Below are positions 8,784 through 16,938 of a stretch of DNA of 64,000 nt, piece after piece (the stretch's first letter is position 1; every line of letters starts with the position of its first letter). The notes below the pieces were generated by a model that did no database searches, had not been told where the DNA came from, and was given only the letters and a program-made list of their open reading frames with translations. This DNA is from CAVQAH01 sp963784195. Its GTDB lineage: Bacteria; Acidobacteriota; Vicinamibacteria; Vicinamibacterales; 2-12-FULL-66-21. Position numbers and translations under genes: made by a program. The stretch covers positions 682,001 through 746,000 of the forward strand of contig CAWARA010000020.1 in the NCBI GenBank assembly GCA_963784195.1, read 5' to 3'.

Positions 8784-8815
8784 GGGCCGCCCGGCCCGAT
8801 TTCCTTTTTTTTGTT
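8784..8815 (+). terminator. Intrinsic-terminator-like hairpin in the leader of the M28 gene
   Basis: GGGCCG-CC-CGGCCC (8784-8797) is followed by ATTTCC and a run of eight T (8808 gives TTTTTTTT region). It ends about 30 nt before the M28 start codon. No plus-strand gene lies upstream, so it may be a leader hairpin or attenuator. Confidence 0.4.
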
Positions 8816-8846
8816 TTGCCAGATGGAATCTTAGGAGAGGCATGCG

Positions 8847-10454
8847 ATGAGATTTCTGTTCACACAGCGGCCGGTGCTCGCTGGTTCGGCGCTCCTGATG
8901 GCGCTGACGCTCGTACCGGTCTCCGCGCAACAGGCGGCGGAGAAAGTGGACCTGGACGCGGTCTACAAGATCAAGCAGGAGGGATTTCAGAACTCGAAGG
9001 TGATGGAGATCATGAGCTGGCTGACCGACGTCTACGGTCCGCGGCTCACCAACTCGCCAGGCTTTCGCAAGTCAGGTGACTGGGCGGTCAAGGAAATGAC
9101 CTCGTGGGGCCTGACCAACGTCAAGCTCGAACCCTTCGGTCCCTTCGGCCGCGGCTGGTCGAACGAGAAGTTCTTCATGATGGCGACGACACCGGGCGGC
9201 AGCTTCCCCGTCACCGGCTACCCGCAGGCCTGGACCGCAGGCACCAACGGGCCTATCTCCGGAGATGCCGCGTACGCCGTCGTCGAAACGCCGGAAGACA
9301 TCGCAAAGTTCAAGGGTCAGCTCAAGGGAAAGATCGTGTTGACGCAGCCCATGCGCGAAGTGGCGGCCCTTTGGGAGTCGCCGGCGCGCCGCTTCACCGA
9401 GGCGGAACTGCGTGAGATGGAGCGCGAGACGGACGCCTCAGGCCGCGGCGGACGAGGCGGGCGCGGCGGTGGCCGCGGCGGCGCCGGACAGACCTTCGCG
9501 CAAACGCGCATGAAGTTCTTCAAGGATGAAGGCGTGCTGGCGCTGGTGGTCGCCGGGCGTGGCGATGGCGGCACGGTGTTCGTTCAGGGTGGCCAGGGCG
9601 TCGGCTCACGGCAGGCGAACGAGGACCTCGGGTTGCCCTCCGTCACCATCGCCATCGAGAACTACGGTCGCATCCTGCGGACGCTCGAGAAAAAGATGCC
9701 CGTGCGGATCGAGATGGAGATCAAGAACTCCTTCACCGAAGACACGATGTCGTTCAACGTGGTCGGCGAGCTACCGGGGACCGACAAGGCCGACGAGGTC
9801 GTCATGCTCGGCGCGCACTTCGATTCGTGGCACGGCGGAACGGGCGCGACCGACAACGCCGCCGGGTCGGCGGTCATGATGGAAGCGATGCGCATCCTGA
9901 AGCAGAGCGGCCTTCGGCTGCGGCGCACGGTCAGAATCGGGTTGTGGGGTGGCGAGGAGCAGGGCCTGCTTGGCTCGCGCGCGTATGTGACCGAACACTT
10001 TGCGAACCGTGCGGACATGGTGCTGAAGCCCGAGCACGCGAAGTTCTCCAGCTACTACAACGTGGACAACGGAACGGGCGCCATCCGCGGCGTCTACCTG
10101 CAGGGGAACGAGGCGGTCGCGCCGATCTTCGAGGCATGGATGAAGCCGTTCAACAATCTCGGGATGACCACGCTCACGATTCGCGATACCGGCGGAACGG
10201 ACCATCAGTCGTACGATGCCGTGGGACTGCCAGGCTTCCAGTTCATCCAGGATCCGGTCGAATACAATTCGCGCACGCACCACTCCAACATGGACGTGTA
10301 CGAACGGATCCAGGAAAGCGACATGAAGCAGAACGCCGTGATCGTCGCGTCGTTCGTGTACCACGCCGCGAATCGCGAGGAGAAACTCCCGCGGAAGCCG
10401 CTGCCGCGGCCGCAGGGTGGCGGACGGGGCACCGCGCCAAGCGGCGGACAATAG
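8847..10454 (+). CDS. Secreted M28-family zinc aminopeptidase
   Basis: 535 aa with a signal peptide ending near VSAQQ. A PA-like insert region is followed by the M28 catalytic domain: AHFDSWHGG and TDNAAGS (zinc His and Asp), GGEEQGLLG (catalytic Glu and zinc Glu), YNVDNGTG (Asp) and THHSNMD (His) are all present. Such enzymes release N-terminal residues from peptides outside the cytoplasm. A Gly/Arg-rich stretch (RGGRGGRGGGRGGAG) at about residues 195-212 is a low-complexity insertion. The ATG at 8847 has a good Shine-Dalgarno (AGGAGAGG); a nearer ATG at 8842 stops after two codons. The next gene starts 5 bp after the stop. Confidence 0.93.
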   Translation: MRFLFTQRPVLAGSALLMALTLVPVSAQQAAEKVDLDAVYKIKQEGFQNSKVMEIMSWLTDVYGPRLTNSPGFRKSGDWAVKEMTSWGLTNVKLEPFGPFGRGWSNEKFFMMATTPGGSFPVTGYPQAWTAGTNGPISGDAAYAVVETPEDIAKFKGQLKGKIVLTQPMREVAALWESPARRFTEAELREMERETDASGRGGRGGRGGGRGGAGQTFAQTRMKFFKDEGVLALVVAGRGDGGTVFVQGGQGVGSRQANEDLGLPSVTIAIENYGRILRTLEKKMPVRIEMEIKNSFTEDTMSFNVVGELPGTDKADEVVMLGAHFDSWHGGTGATDNAAGSAVMMEAMRILKQSGLRLRRTVRIGLWGGEEQGLLGSRAYVTEHFANRADMVLKPEHAKFSSYYNVDNGTGAIRGVYLQGNEAVAPIFEAWMKPFNNLGMTTLTIRDTGGTDHQSYDAVGLPGFQFIQDPVEYNSRTHHSNMDVYERIQESDMKQNAVIVASFVYHAANREEKLPRKPLPRPQGGGRGTAPSGGQ

Positions 10455-10458
10455 ACGC

Positions 10459-11625
10459 GTGCAAGACGACGATCGTCTACCCGCGGTCGTCGTCTTCTTC
10501 TTTTTCGTCCTGCTGGCGGTCTTCGCAACGTGGCCGCTGGCAGGGCACCTCACCTCCCACATTCCCGGCGACCCCGGCGACCCCATCCTCAACACGTGGA
10601 TTCTCTGGTGGAACGCCCACGCCATCCCTCTGACCGAACGTTGGTGGAACGCGCCATTTCTGTTTCCGATGCAGAACGCGATGGCGCTTTCCGAGCACCT
10701 GCTGGGGATCAGCGTCTTCACCACTCCGATGCAGTGGGCCGGCGCGACACCAATCGTCAGCTACAACGTGGCAATGCTGTTGTCGTTCGCGCTGTCGGGG
10801 TTCTTCGCCTATCTGCTCGCGTTCAGGCTCACGCGATCGAACGCGGCCGGCTGGTGCGCCGGCCTGGCGTTCGCCTTCGCGCCGTACCGCGCCGGACAGC
10901 TCTCCCACCTTCAAGTGCTGACGGCCCAGTGGATGCCCCTGATGCTGCTCGGACTCCATGAGTATCTGGCCGCACCCGCCGGCCGCGCCGGAGCCTTGGG
11001 AAAGGCGGGGCGCCGCACTGCGTGGCTCGCGCTGTTCGGTGCAGCCTGGTTGCTTCAGGCGCTCTCGAACGGTTACTTCATGTTGTTTCTGCCGGCACTG
11101 ATCGTGCCGTGGCTGGTGTGGTTCGTCGACTGGCGTCGAAACCCGCGAGCGGGCCTCGACATTTTCACCGCGTGGGTAATCGCATCGCTGCCGCTCGTTC
11201 CGATATTGCTCGAGTATCGGGACACACACGAGGCGCTCGGCCTCGCGCGAAGCCTCGGCGACATTCGACAGTTCAGCGCGACGATCAGCTCGTTCACGCA
11301 CGCTTCCCCCCTTCTGGCGCTTTGGCCTGCCGGAGCGGGAACCAGCCAGGAGGATTTTCTGTTCCCCGGGATCACCGCAATCGTGCTGGTCGTCGTCGGA
11401 CTCGGACTGCTCGTCGTCCGCCGTGAAATCCGGGCGGCGTTCGTGCTGCGATCCCCGCTGTTGTTCTATGTGGCGGCAACCCTGCTCATGTGGGCGCTTG
11501 CGCTCGGGCCCGGCGGACACCCGGATGGCCCACCGGCGTGGTGGCGGCCGTACGCGTGGCTGTTGTGGCTGCCGGGATTCGAGGGGTTGAGGGTGCCGGC
11601 CCGCTTCGCGATGATCGGGACGCTG
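10459..11625 (+). CDS. Polytopic membrane protein (GT-C-like), N-terminal part, frameshifted
   Basis: From a GTG at 10459, 5 bp after the M28 stop, the frame encodes about 390 residues with many membrane helices. A first TM (VVVFFFFVLLAVFATWPLAG) is followed by a loop GDPGDPILNTWILWWN, resembling the acidic first loop of GT-C glycosyltransferases or YfhO-like proteins. The frame degenerates after FAMIGTL near 11625: the next TM-like sequence CTLAIASALAVARLRPYARG continues one frame over. Lipid-linked sugar transfer is suggested only by the fold. Coding in this frame beyond 11625 is not meaningful even though no stop occurs until 12306. Confidence 0.7.
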
Positions 11626-12493
11626 CACGCTCGCGATCGCATCAGCGCTTGCGGTCGCTCGGCTTCGACCGTATGCCAGGGGTTGGCGAGCAGCATTCGT
11701 GACGGCTGTGATTGCCGGCCTGGCTGCGGATGGTCTGATGGAAGCCGTGCCGCTGGCACAGCCTCCGGCCCGCGTGATGCTTCAGGACGCGGAAACTGCG
11801 GCGGTCGTCGAGATTCCTGCGGACGATCCGTTCGTGAACGCCGCGGCCATGTACCGTCAGATATCGCATCAGCGGCCGCTGGTGAATGGGTATACCGGCC
11901 ACACGCCTCCGCACTACAGCGTCCTCACCTTTGCGCTCGCCCGCAGCGATACGTCGATCCTGACTGCATTGGCTCGCGACCGGCCGCTCGTGATCATCGT
12001 CAACGACCGCGCCGACGCCGGTCGAGGGTTCCGCAAGCTGATCGAGAGGATTCCTGGCGTTGCGCTGGAAACGGTGTCCGCTGCCGGGCCCGTGTTCAGG
12101 CTGCGGGCCCCTCGCAATCCGGCGTCAGCGTTACCAGGGCTACCAGGGCCACCAGGCAAGGCGCTAACGGGACACGCCATCGATGCCGGCGATCAGCGGC
12201 TCGTGGTCGACCTCGAGACCGTGCAGGAGGTCGCGGCGATCCAGTTCGATTTGCGGGGACGCCTGAAGGACCTCGGCGAACGCCTGCTCATCGAGGGATC
12301 GGATGACGGCATACGCTGGCGGCAGGTCTGGATGGGATGGACCGGAGAATTTGTGTTCGACGCGACGCTCCGCGATCGCCAGCGTGTGCCCGTTCAGATT
12401 CCGCTCAGAGGCGCAAGGGCTGCGCTCCTTCGAATCTACCCTGCGCCCGAGTGGCTCGCGAAGGAAGTGAGGATCCTGGGCACGGCCCAATAG
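11626..12493 (+). CDS. Polytopic membrane protein, C-terminal part (second frame), discoidin-like end
   Basis: Continuation of the membrane protein begun at 10459 after a one-base shift near 11625. It opens with a last TM helix (CTLAIASALAVARL), then a soluble region and a C-terminal beta-rich segment. That segment has the look of an F5/8-type C (discoidin) domain, as in VEVAAIQFDLRG-like strands and LLIEGSDDGIRWRQVW, a motif seen at the end of several exported acidobacterial membrane glycosyltransferase-like proteins. An internal ATG at 11699 would be taken as the start by a gene finder. The stop is at 12491-12493. Confidence 0.68.
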
Positions 12494-12504
12494 CGCCGTG
12501 CCGC

Positions 12505-12768
12505 TTACCTTCGAAGTGTCAGCGTGGTCACTGCGCCAGCGTTGAGGTCGATCACGCGGATCGCGTGATTGTTGGTGTCTGCGACAAAAAGCCGGCCCGC
12601 CGTTGCGCAGATTCCCCCCGGCTCGTAGAACCTCGCGCTCGTGAGGCTCCCGTCGGCGTGACCACTCTCCCCGTTCCCCGCCAACGTCGCGACGGTTCCC
12701 GTCTGAGCGGCTTCGGGACGTTCAACCAGCCGACGGCCCCGGCCAACTCCGGAGCGTGGATGGGCTCG
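12505..12768 (-). pseudogene. Remnant of an NHL-repeat protein (C-terminal end)
   Basis: Directly after the stop of the propeller gene (12769), and in the same frame, 87 sense codons run to a TAA at 12505. They read VATLAGNGESGHADG, then SARFYEPGGICATAGRLFVA and DTNNHAIRVIDLNAG, the classic end of an NHL-repeat protein. No start codon with a ribosome site is visible. It looks like the surviving 3' end of a deleted or rearranged gene, which explains the otherwise empty 12494-12768 space. Confidence 0.72.
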
Positions 12769-14070
12769 TTACTGGCCAATCGCGAAGAGATGCTTGTCGC
12801 CCCGGATGTAGATCCGTCCGTTCGAGATCGCCGGCGATGAGTAGACGGGCTCCTCCACCGAGTTGGTCATCGAGATCTCGTGCGACGGCCCGGCCTTGAG
12901 CATGAACGTGTCGCCATCTTCGCTGGTCATGGCGACAAACCCGGAGAAGGCCACCGGCGATCCCATGAAGCGGGCCGGCTTGGGGATGCGCCCGCCTTCG
13001 TATTTCACCTCGCCGGTCTCGGGATTCAGACACGTCACGATGCCGTTGTCGGTGAGGAGGTAGAGATAGTCGCCATAGAGAATGTTCGAGACGACGTATC
13101 CGGTCCCCTTCGAATACTCCCAGGCCACGCGCTTCTCGGCGGTGCCCGGGCGAATGGCGATGACCTTCTTCGCGGGGTATCCGGCGGTCACGATCACCAG
13201 GCCTTTGCCGACCAGCGGCGTGTGGATCGCGTTGCTGCGCACGCCGTCCGTTCGCCAGAGTTCTTTTCCGTTCGCCGGATCGTACGCGATGATCGATTCG
13301 GTTCCGTTGGTGACGAGCTCGGCGCGGCCTCCCGCCTGCACGATCACGGGCGTGCCCCAAGTAATCTGCGTATCACGCTTCGTTCGCCAGGCTTCCTTCC
13401 CCGTCTTCTTGTCGTACGCCACGATGACGGAGTTGTCGCCGTTGTCTTCGTCGCGTTGAATGATGACGAGATTCTCGTGGAGGACCGGCGAGGTCCCCGC
13501 AGCGAGACCGAGCGTCGGAAACTTCTCCACGACCTTCCACTTCTCGTTGCCTTCGAAATCGTACGCATACAGCCCTTCCGGCCCGAAGTACGCATAGATC
13601 ATCGTGCCGTCGGTCGCGGGCGTCGGTCCGGCAAAACTGCTGCGGCGATGACGTGCGTCGAAGACGGTGCCGTCGTAGGCCGTCTTGTCCCACAGAATCT
13701 TGCCGGTCTTGCTGTCGAGCGCCACGACCTTGAAGGTGTGCTTCTTGTCGGCCGCCACCGAGTCAGGATGCACGAACGGCTTGCCCCCTTGCGTGTGCGG
13801 TGCGGCTTGCTGGCCTGGCACCGCTTCGCCCTCGATCACCGCCGTCACGAACACCCGGTCGCCCCAGACGACCGGCGACGAGTGTCCAGTTCCGGGCAAC
13901 TCGGTCTTCCAGAGGATGTTCTTGCCCGGGGCCCAGGTCGTCGGCAGCTTCGTCTCCGAAGACACACCCTGTCCGCCCGGCCCGCGCCATTGCGGCCAGT
14001 TCTCGCCCCGAATGCTCACAGCGGACGCGAGAACGAGTGTCGAGAGCGCGAGGAAGCGGACGCGAATCAT
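12769..14070 (-). CDS. Secreted PQQ-type beta-propeller protein (1 of 7)
   Basis: 433 aa with a signal peptide (MIRVRFLALSTLVLASAVSI) and then the family's mature start NWPQWRGPGGQGVSSETKLP. Repeated blades carry W-docking type motifs such as DSKTGKILWDK, DKKTGKEAWRT and DPANGKELWRTDG. It ends LFAIGQ. Such proteins adopt a BamB-like or alcohol-dehydrogenase-like propeller, but the PQQ- and calcium-binding residues of true quinoprotein dehydrogenases are not evident, so a binding or assembly role is as likely as catalysis. AAGGAG precedes the ATG at 14070, which fixes the start over an upstream in-frame ATG at 14130. It is divergent from the propeller gene at 14629. Confidence 0.87.
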   Translation of the reverse strand: MIRVRFLALSTLVLASAVSIRGENWPQWRGPGGQGVSSETKLPTTWAPGKNILWKTELPGTGHSSPVVWGDRVFVTAVIEGEAVPGQQAAPHTQGGKPFVHPDSVAADKKHTFKVVALDSKTGKILWDKTAYDGTVFDARHRRSSFAGPTPATDGTMIYAYFGPEGLYAYDFEGNEKWKVVEKFPTLGLAAGTSPVLHENLVIIQRDEDNGDNSVIVAYDKKTGKEAWRTKRDTQITWGTPVIVQAGGRAELVTNGTESIIAYDPANGKELWRTDGVRSNAIHTPLVGKGLVIVTAGYPAKKVIAIRPGTAEKRVAWEYSKGTGYVVSNILYGDYLYLLTDNGIVTCLNPETGEVKYEGGRIPKPARFMGSPVAFSGFVAMTSEDGDTFMLKAGPSHEISMTNSVEEPVYSSPAISNGRIYIRGDKHLFAIGQ

Positions 14071-14141
14071 TGAACGAGCTCCTTGAAGGTTTTCCTGCCC
14101 TGGGGGCCGCTCGAGCCTGCGCTTCGCCAAGGTACCTACCT

Positions 14142-14232
14142 GCCCTGAGCTTGTCGAAGGCCTGCCCAGCTGGTCGAAGGCTTTCCTGAGCTTCGAAGGG
14201 CCCCTGAGCCCGTCAAAAGGGTCGAAGGGCCG
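14142..14232. repeat. CCTGAGC...GTCGAAGG repeats (family H)
   Basis: Four to five degenerate copies of CCTGAGCTTGTCGAAGG and its variants lie in tandem in the divergent gap. This motif is a dispersed intergenic repeat in many bacteria. Confidence 0.8.
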
Positions 14233-14312
14233 AGCTTGTTACCACTGAAACGAAAACGGGCGTCAGAAGCGTATCAGCTGATGACGACCGGGCAACTACC
14301 GTGGGGATTGTT

Positions 14313-14388
14313 GTGCGAACTTTCGTGTGAACCTTCGTGTGAACCTTCGTGTGAACCTTCGTGTGAACCCGTCTGAACCCCCGTCGGA
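14313..14388. repeat. 12-bp tandem repeat CTTCGTGTGAAC (family B, copy 1)
   Basis: Four perfect units (about 14323-14370) with diverged flanking units CGTCTGAACCC. Related arrays occur at 27521-27636 and 40671-40731. All three lie on the 5' side of genes. Confidence 0.9.
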
Positions 14389-14487
14389 TCGTGATTATAG
14401 TCGTCAGGCTCGAGAGGGGCCGCCGGAGGTACGAATCCGATATCGGCGGCCATGAAGCCGGGCGCTGGCGGGATGAGAATTCCGGCT

Positions 14488-14553
14488 GCCCCGCCGGAGC
14501 GTCGGCGCGAATGGCGGGCCTGCCCCGCCGTAGCGTCTGCGCGAAGGCGGGCT
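14488..14553. repeat. Tandem pair of CCCGCC...GGCGGG palindromes (family G)
   Basis: Two 33-bp direct copies (14488-14520 and 14521-14553), each beginning TGCCCCGCCG and ending GGCGGGCC or GGCGGGCT, each able to fold. A related palindrome forms the insert at 47652-47707. The remaining gap from 14071 to 14628 shows no gene. Confidence 0.8.
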
Positions 14554-14628
14554 GAAGCTGGACGCGCGCGGCCAGCGTCAAACAGGGGTTGAGTGTCCTC
14601 TTTACTCCGACCTATCCTTAAAAGACAT

Positions 14629-16878
14629 ATGCACGCTTCACAAACTCGACGTTGGTCTTTGATCCTGGCTGTCGCACTCGTTCTTCCGGGCGCGCTGTTG
14701 AGCGGCGCCGACTGGCCCGAGTGGAGAGGACCCGCGCGCACCGGTGTCTCGACCGAAACCGGGCTGCCATCCTCATGGTCGCCCTCGGGCGAAAACCTCG
14801 CCTGGCGCGTACCTTACGGGAGCCGATCGGCGCCTGTCGTCTTCGGCGATCGCCTCTACCTCCAGACATCGTCGGGCAGTGATGCAACGCTGCAGGAGCG
14901 GGTCATCTGCTTCAACGCCGACACCGGGAAGGTGCTCTGGGAACATCGCTACAACCTTTTCACGAGCGACGTCCCGCCGCACCGGATCGCGTGGTCCTCG
15001 CCCGCCGTGGACACGGCGACCGGGAACGTCTTCGCCATCAGCGGCAACGGGTTGTTGATGTCGCTCTCGCGGGACGGCAAGGTCTTGTGGGAACGGTCGC
15101 TCGCCGAAGAGTACGGCATGTGGACGACGCACGGGGGACGCATGTCGTCGCCGATCATCGACGGCGACCAGGTGATCGTGAGCGGACTGACGTTCTCCTG
15201 GGGTCAGCATGCGGGCGGCGCACATCGATTTCTGTCGTTCAACAAGGCCAACGGCCAGATGCTCTGGATGAGCGCGCCGGAGGGCCGGCCGACCGACACG
15301 ATTTACGCGAACCCCTTCGTGGCTGACGTCAACGGCACGCGGATGCTGTTTTCAGGCGGCAGCGACGGCGCGATGCACGCAATGAAGATCGCGACGGGCG
15401 AACCGGTGTGGAACTGGCTCGTGAGCAAGCGCGGCCTGAATACGGCTGCGCTGGTATTGGGATCCGACGTCATCATCTCGCACAGCGAAGAGAACATCAT
15501 TTCCAACGAGATGGGCATGCTGGCGGCGGTGCCGACCACCTCGAAGGGCACGCTTGCCGACAAGGATGCCCGCTGGCTCGTGCGCGGGGTGCAGGCCGGA
15601 TACGCATCGCCAGTGAGCGACGGCGAACGCATCTACGTCCTCGACAACGGCGGCGTGCTCATCGCGTTCGACGCGAAGACTGGCAAACAACTCTGGAACG
15701 AAGGGCTCGGAACGATCGCGAAGGCGTCGCCCGTGCTGGCCGATGGCAAGTTATACATCGGCACGGAAAACACCGGTGACGCCGGCGGGAAGTTCTACAT
15801 CATCCGGCCGACTGCCGACAAAGCCGAGATCCTCGATCAGGACTGGCTGGGAACCCCGACGAAATCCGAACAGATCGTCGCATCTCCGATCGTGGCGCGC
15901 GGGAGGATCTACGTCGCGTCGATGGACGCGCTGTATGCGATCGGCCCGAAGAGCGCGCCGAGCGGCAGCACTGCCAATAAGCCGGCCACGGCCACCAATG
16001 GTGCGCCAGCACCGGCGCAAGGCACTCCGGCAACGCTGCTGGTCACGCCGACGGACGTCATCCTCAAGCCAGGACAGGCATTGCCCCTCACCGTTCGTGC
16101 GTTCGACGCAATGGGCAAGCCGCTGGCGGATGCCGGTCAGGTGACGTGGACTGTGGAGAACCTCAAAGGTGCGGTGCAGAACGGAACGTTCACGCCGGAC
16201 ACCGCGGCTGGCGCACAGGCCGGAGTGGTCAAGGCCGCTTCGGGCAGTCTGACAGGTGTGGCACGTGTTCGCGTCGTGCCCGACCTGCCGTGGTCGTTCG
16301 ACTTCGAAGGGACGTCCGAAGTCCCGCCGCCGCACTGGGTGAACGCCACGGGCAAGTTTGCCGTCCGCGACCTCGAGGGCAGCAAGGTCCTCGTCAAGCT
16401 CGCGGAGAATCCGTTCGCGTTTGCGAAACGCTGCCGGCCGTTCATGGGCGGCACCGAATACAGCAACTACACCGTCGAAGCGGATGTCCGCGCCATGGAG
16501 CGCCGGCGGCAGATGGGCGACATCGGAATCGTCGCGAGCCGGTACGAGCTGGTGCTGTTCGGGTCGCATCAACGCCTCGAGCTCCAGCCGTGGCAGCCGG
16601 AGACCCACCGGACCCAGAGGGTCGAGTTCCCGTGGCAGAAAGACACCTGGTACACGATGAAGCTCGAAGTGCAGGACATGGGAGGCGGCAAGGTCCGCGC
16701 ACGCGGCAAGGTGTGGCCAAAAGGACAGGCTGAACCGGCCGCGTGGACGATCGAACGGGTCGACCCCATCGGCAGCATCAAAGGAGCGCCGGGGCTCTAC
16801 GCGGACGCTCCATCACAGGCGGGTGGCGGATCCGAGATGTACTACGACAACATCAAGGTGTATTCGAACAAGAAGTGA
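14629..16878 (+). CDS. Secreted PQQ-type propeller with Ig-like and C-terminal lectin-like domains (2 of 7)
   Basis: 749 aa. The signal peptide (LILAVALVLPGALLSG) is followed by ADWPEWRGPARTGVSTETGL. Propeller blades run to about residue 445 (FNADTGKVLWEH, IATGEPVWNW, FDAKTGKQLWNE). An Ala/Thr/Pro linker leads to a bacterial Ig-like region (about 470-560; LLVTPTDVILKPGQALPLTV). A C-terminal beta-sandwich (about 565-749) resembles the DUF1080/concanavalin-like fold (YSNYTVEADVRAMERRRQMG ... MYYDNIKVYS). The extra domains suggest carbohydrate or cell-surface binding. The start ATG at 14629 gives the signal peptide; the upstream in-frame codon at 14593 lies in poor sequence. It is followed after 60 bp by another propeller gene. 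Confidence 0.88.
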   Translation: MHASQTRRWSLILAVALVLPGALLSGADWPEWRGPARTGVSTETGLPSSWSPSGENLAWRVPYGSRSAPVVFGDRLYLQTSSGSDATLQERVICFNADTGKVLWEHRYNLFTSDVPPHRIAWSSPAVDTATGNVFAISGNGLLMSLSRDGKVLWERSLAEEYGMWTTHGGRMSSPIIDGDQVIVSGLTFSWGQHAGGAHRFLSFNKANGQMLWMSAPEGRPTDTIYANPFVADVNGTRMLFSGGSDGAMHAMKIATGEPVWNWLVSKRGLNTAALVLGSDVIISHSEENIISNEMGMLAAVPTTSKGTLADKDARWLVRGVQAGYASPVSDGERIYVLDNGGVLIAFDAKTGKQLWNEGLGTIAKASPVLADGKLYIGTENTGDAGGKFYIIRPTADKAEILDQDWLGTPTKSEQIVASPIVARGRIYVASMDALYAIGPKSAPSGSTANKPATATNGAPAPAQGTPATLLVTPTDVILKPGQALPLTVRAFDAMGKPLADAGQVTWTVENLKGAVQNGTFTPDTAAGAQAGVVKAASGSLTGVARVRVVPDLPWSFDFEGTSEVPPPHWVNATGKFAVRDLEGSKVLVKLAENPFAFAKRCRPFMGGTEYSNYTVEADVRAMERRRQMGDIGIVASRYELVLFGSHQRLELQPWQPETHRTQRVEFPWQKDTWYTMKLEVQDMGGGKVRARGKVWPKGQAEPAAWTIERVDPIGSIKGAPGLYADAPSQAGGGSEMYYDNIKVYSNKK

Positions 16879-16885
16879 GTCCACT

Positions 16886-16915
16886 TGTAGGCCCGACCTG
16901 AAGGTCGGGCCTACA
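16886..16915. repeat. Perfect 14-bp palindrome TGTAGGCCCGACCT (family F, copy 2)
   Basis: TGTAGGCCCGACCT-GA-AGGTCGGGCCTACA occupies the 60-bp space between two propeller genes. It ends 24 nt before the chosen start at 16939 and 6 nt before an alternative ATG at 16921, so it could end one transcript or cover the next ribosome site. Confidence 0.93.
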
Positions 16916-16938
16916 GGTTCATGGAAACTGGAATCAAG

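Noticed and set aside
14313..14388. CRISPR or iteron origin
   Set aside because: The 12-bp units have no spacers, no adjacent rep or cas genes, and recur upstream of other genes.
16887..16914. tRNA-like or riboswitch fold at the family F palindrome
   Set aside because: It is a simple two-arm hairpin without cloverleaf, conserved loops or ligand-binding motifs.
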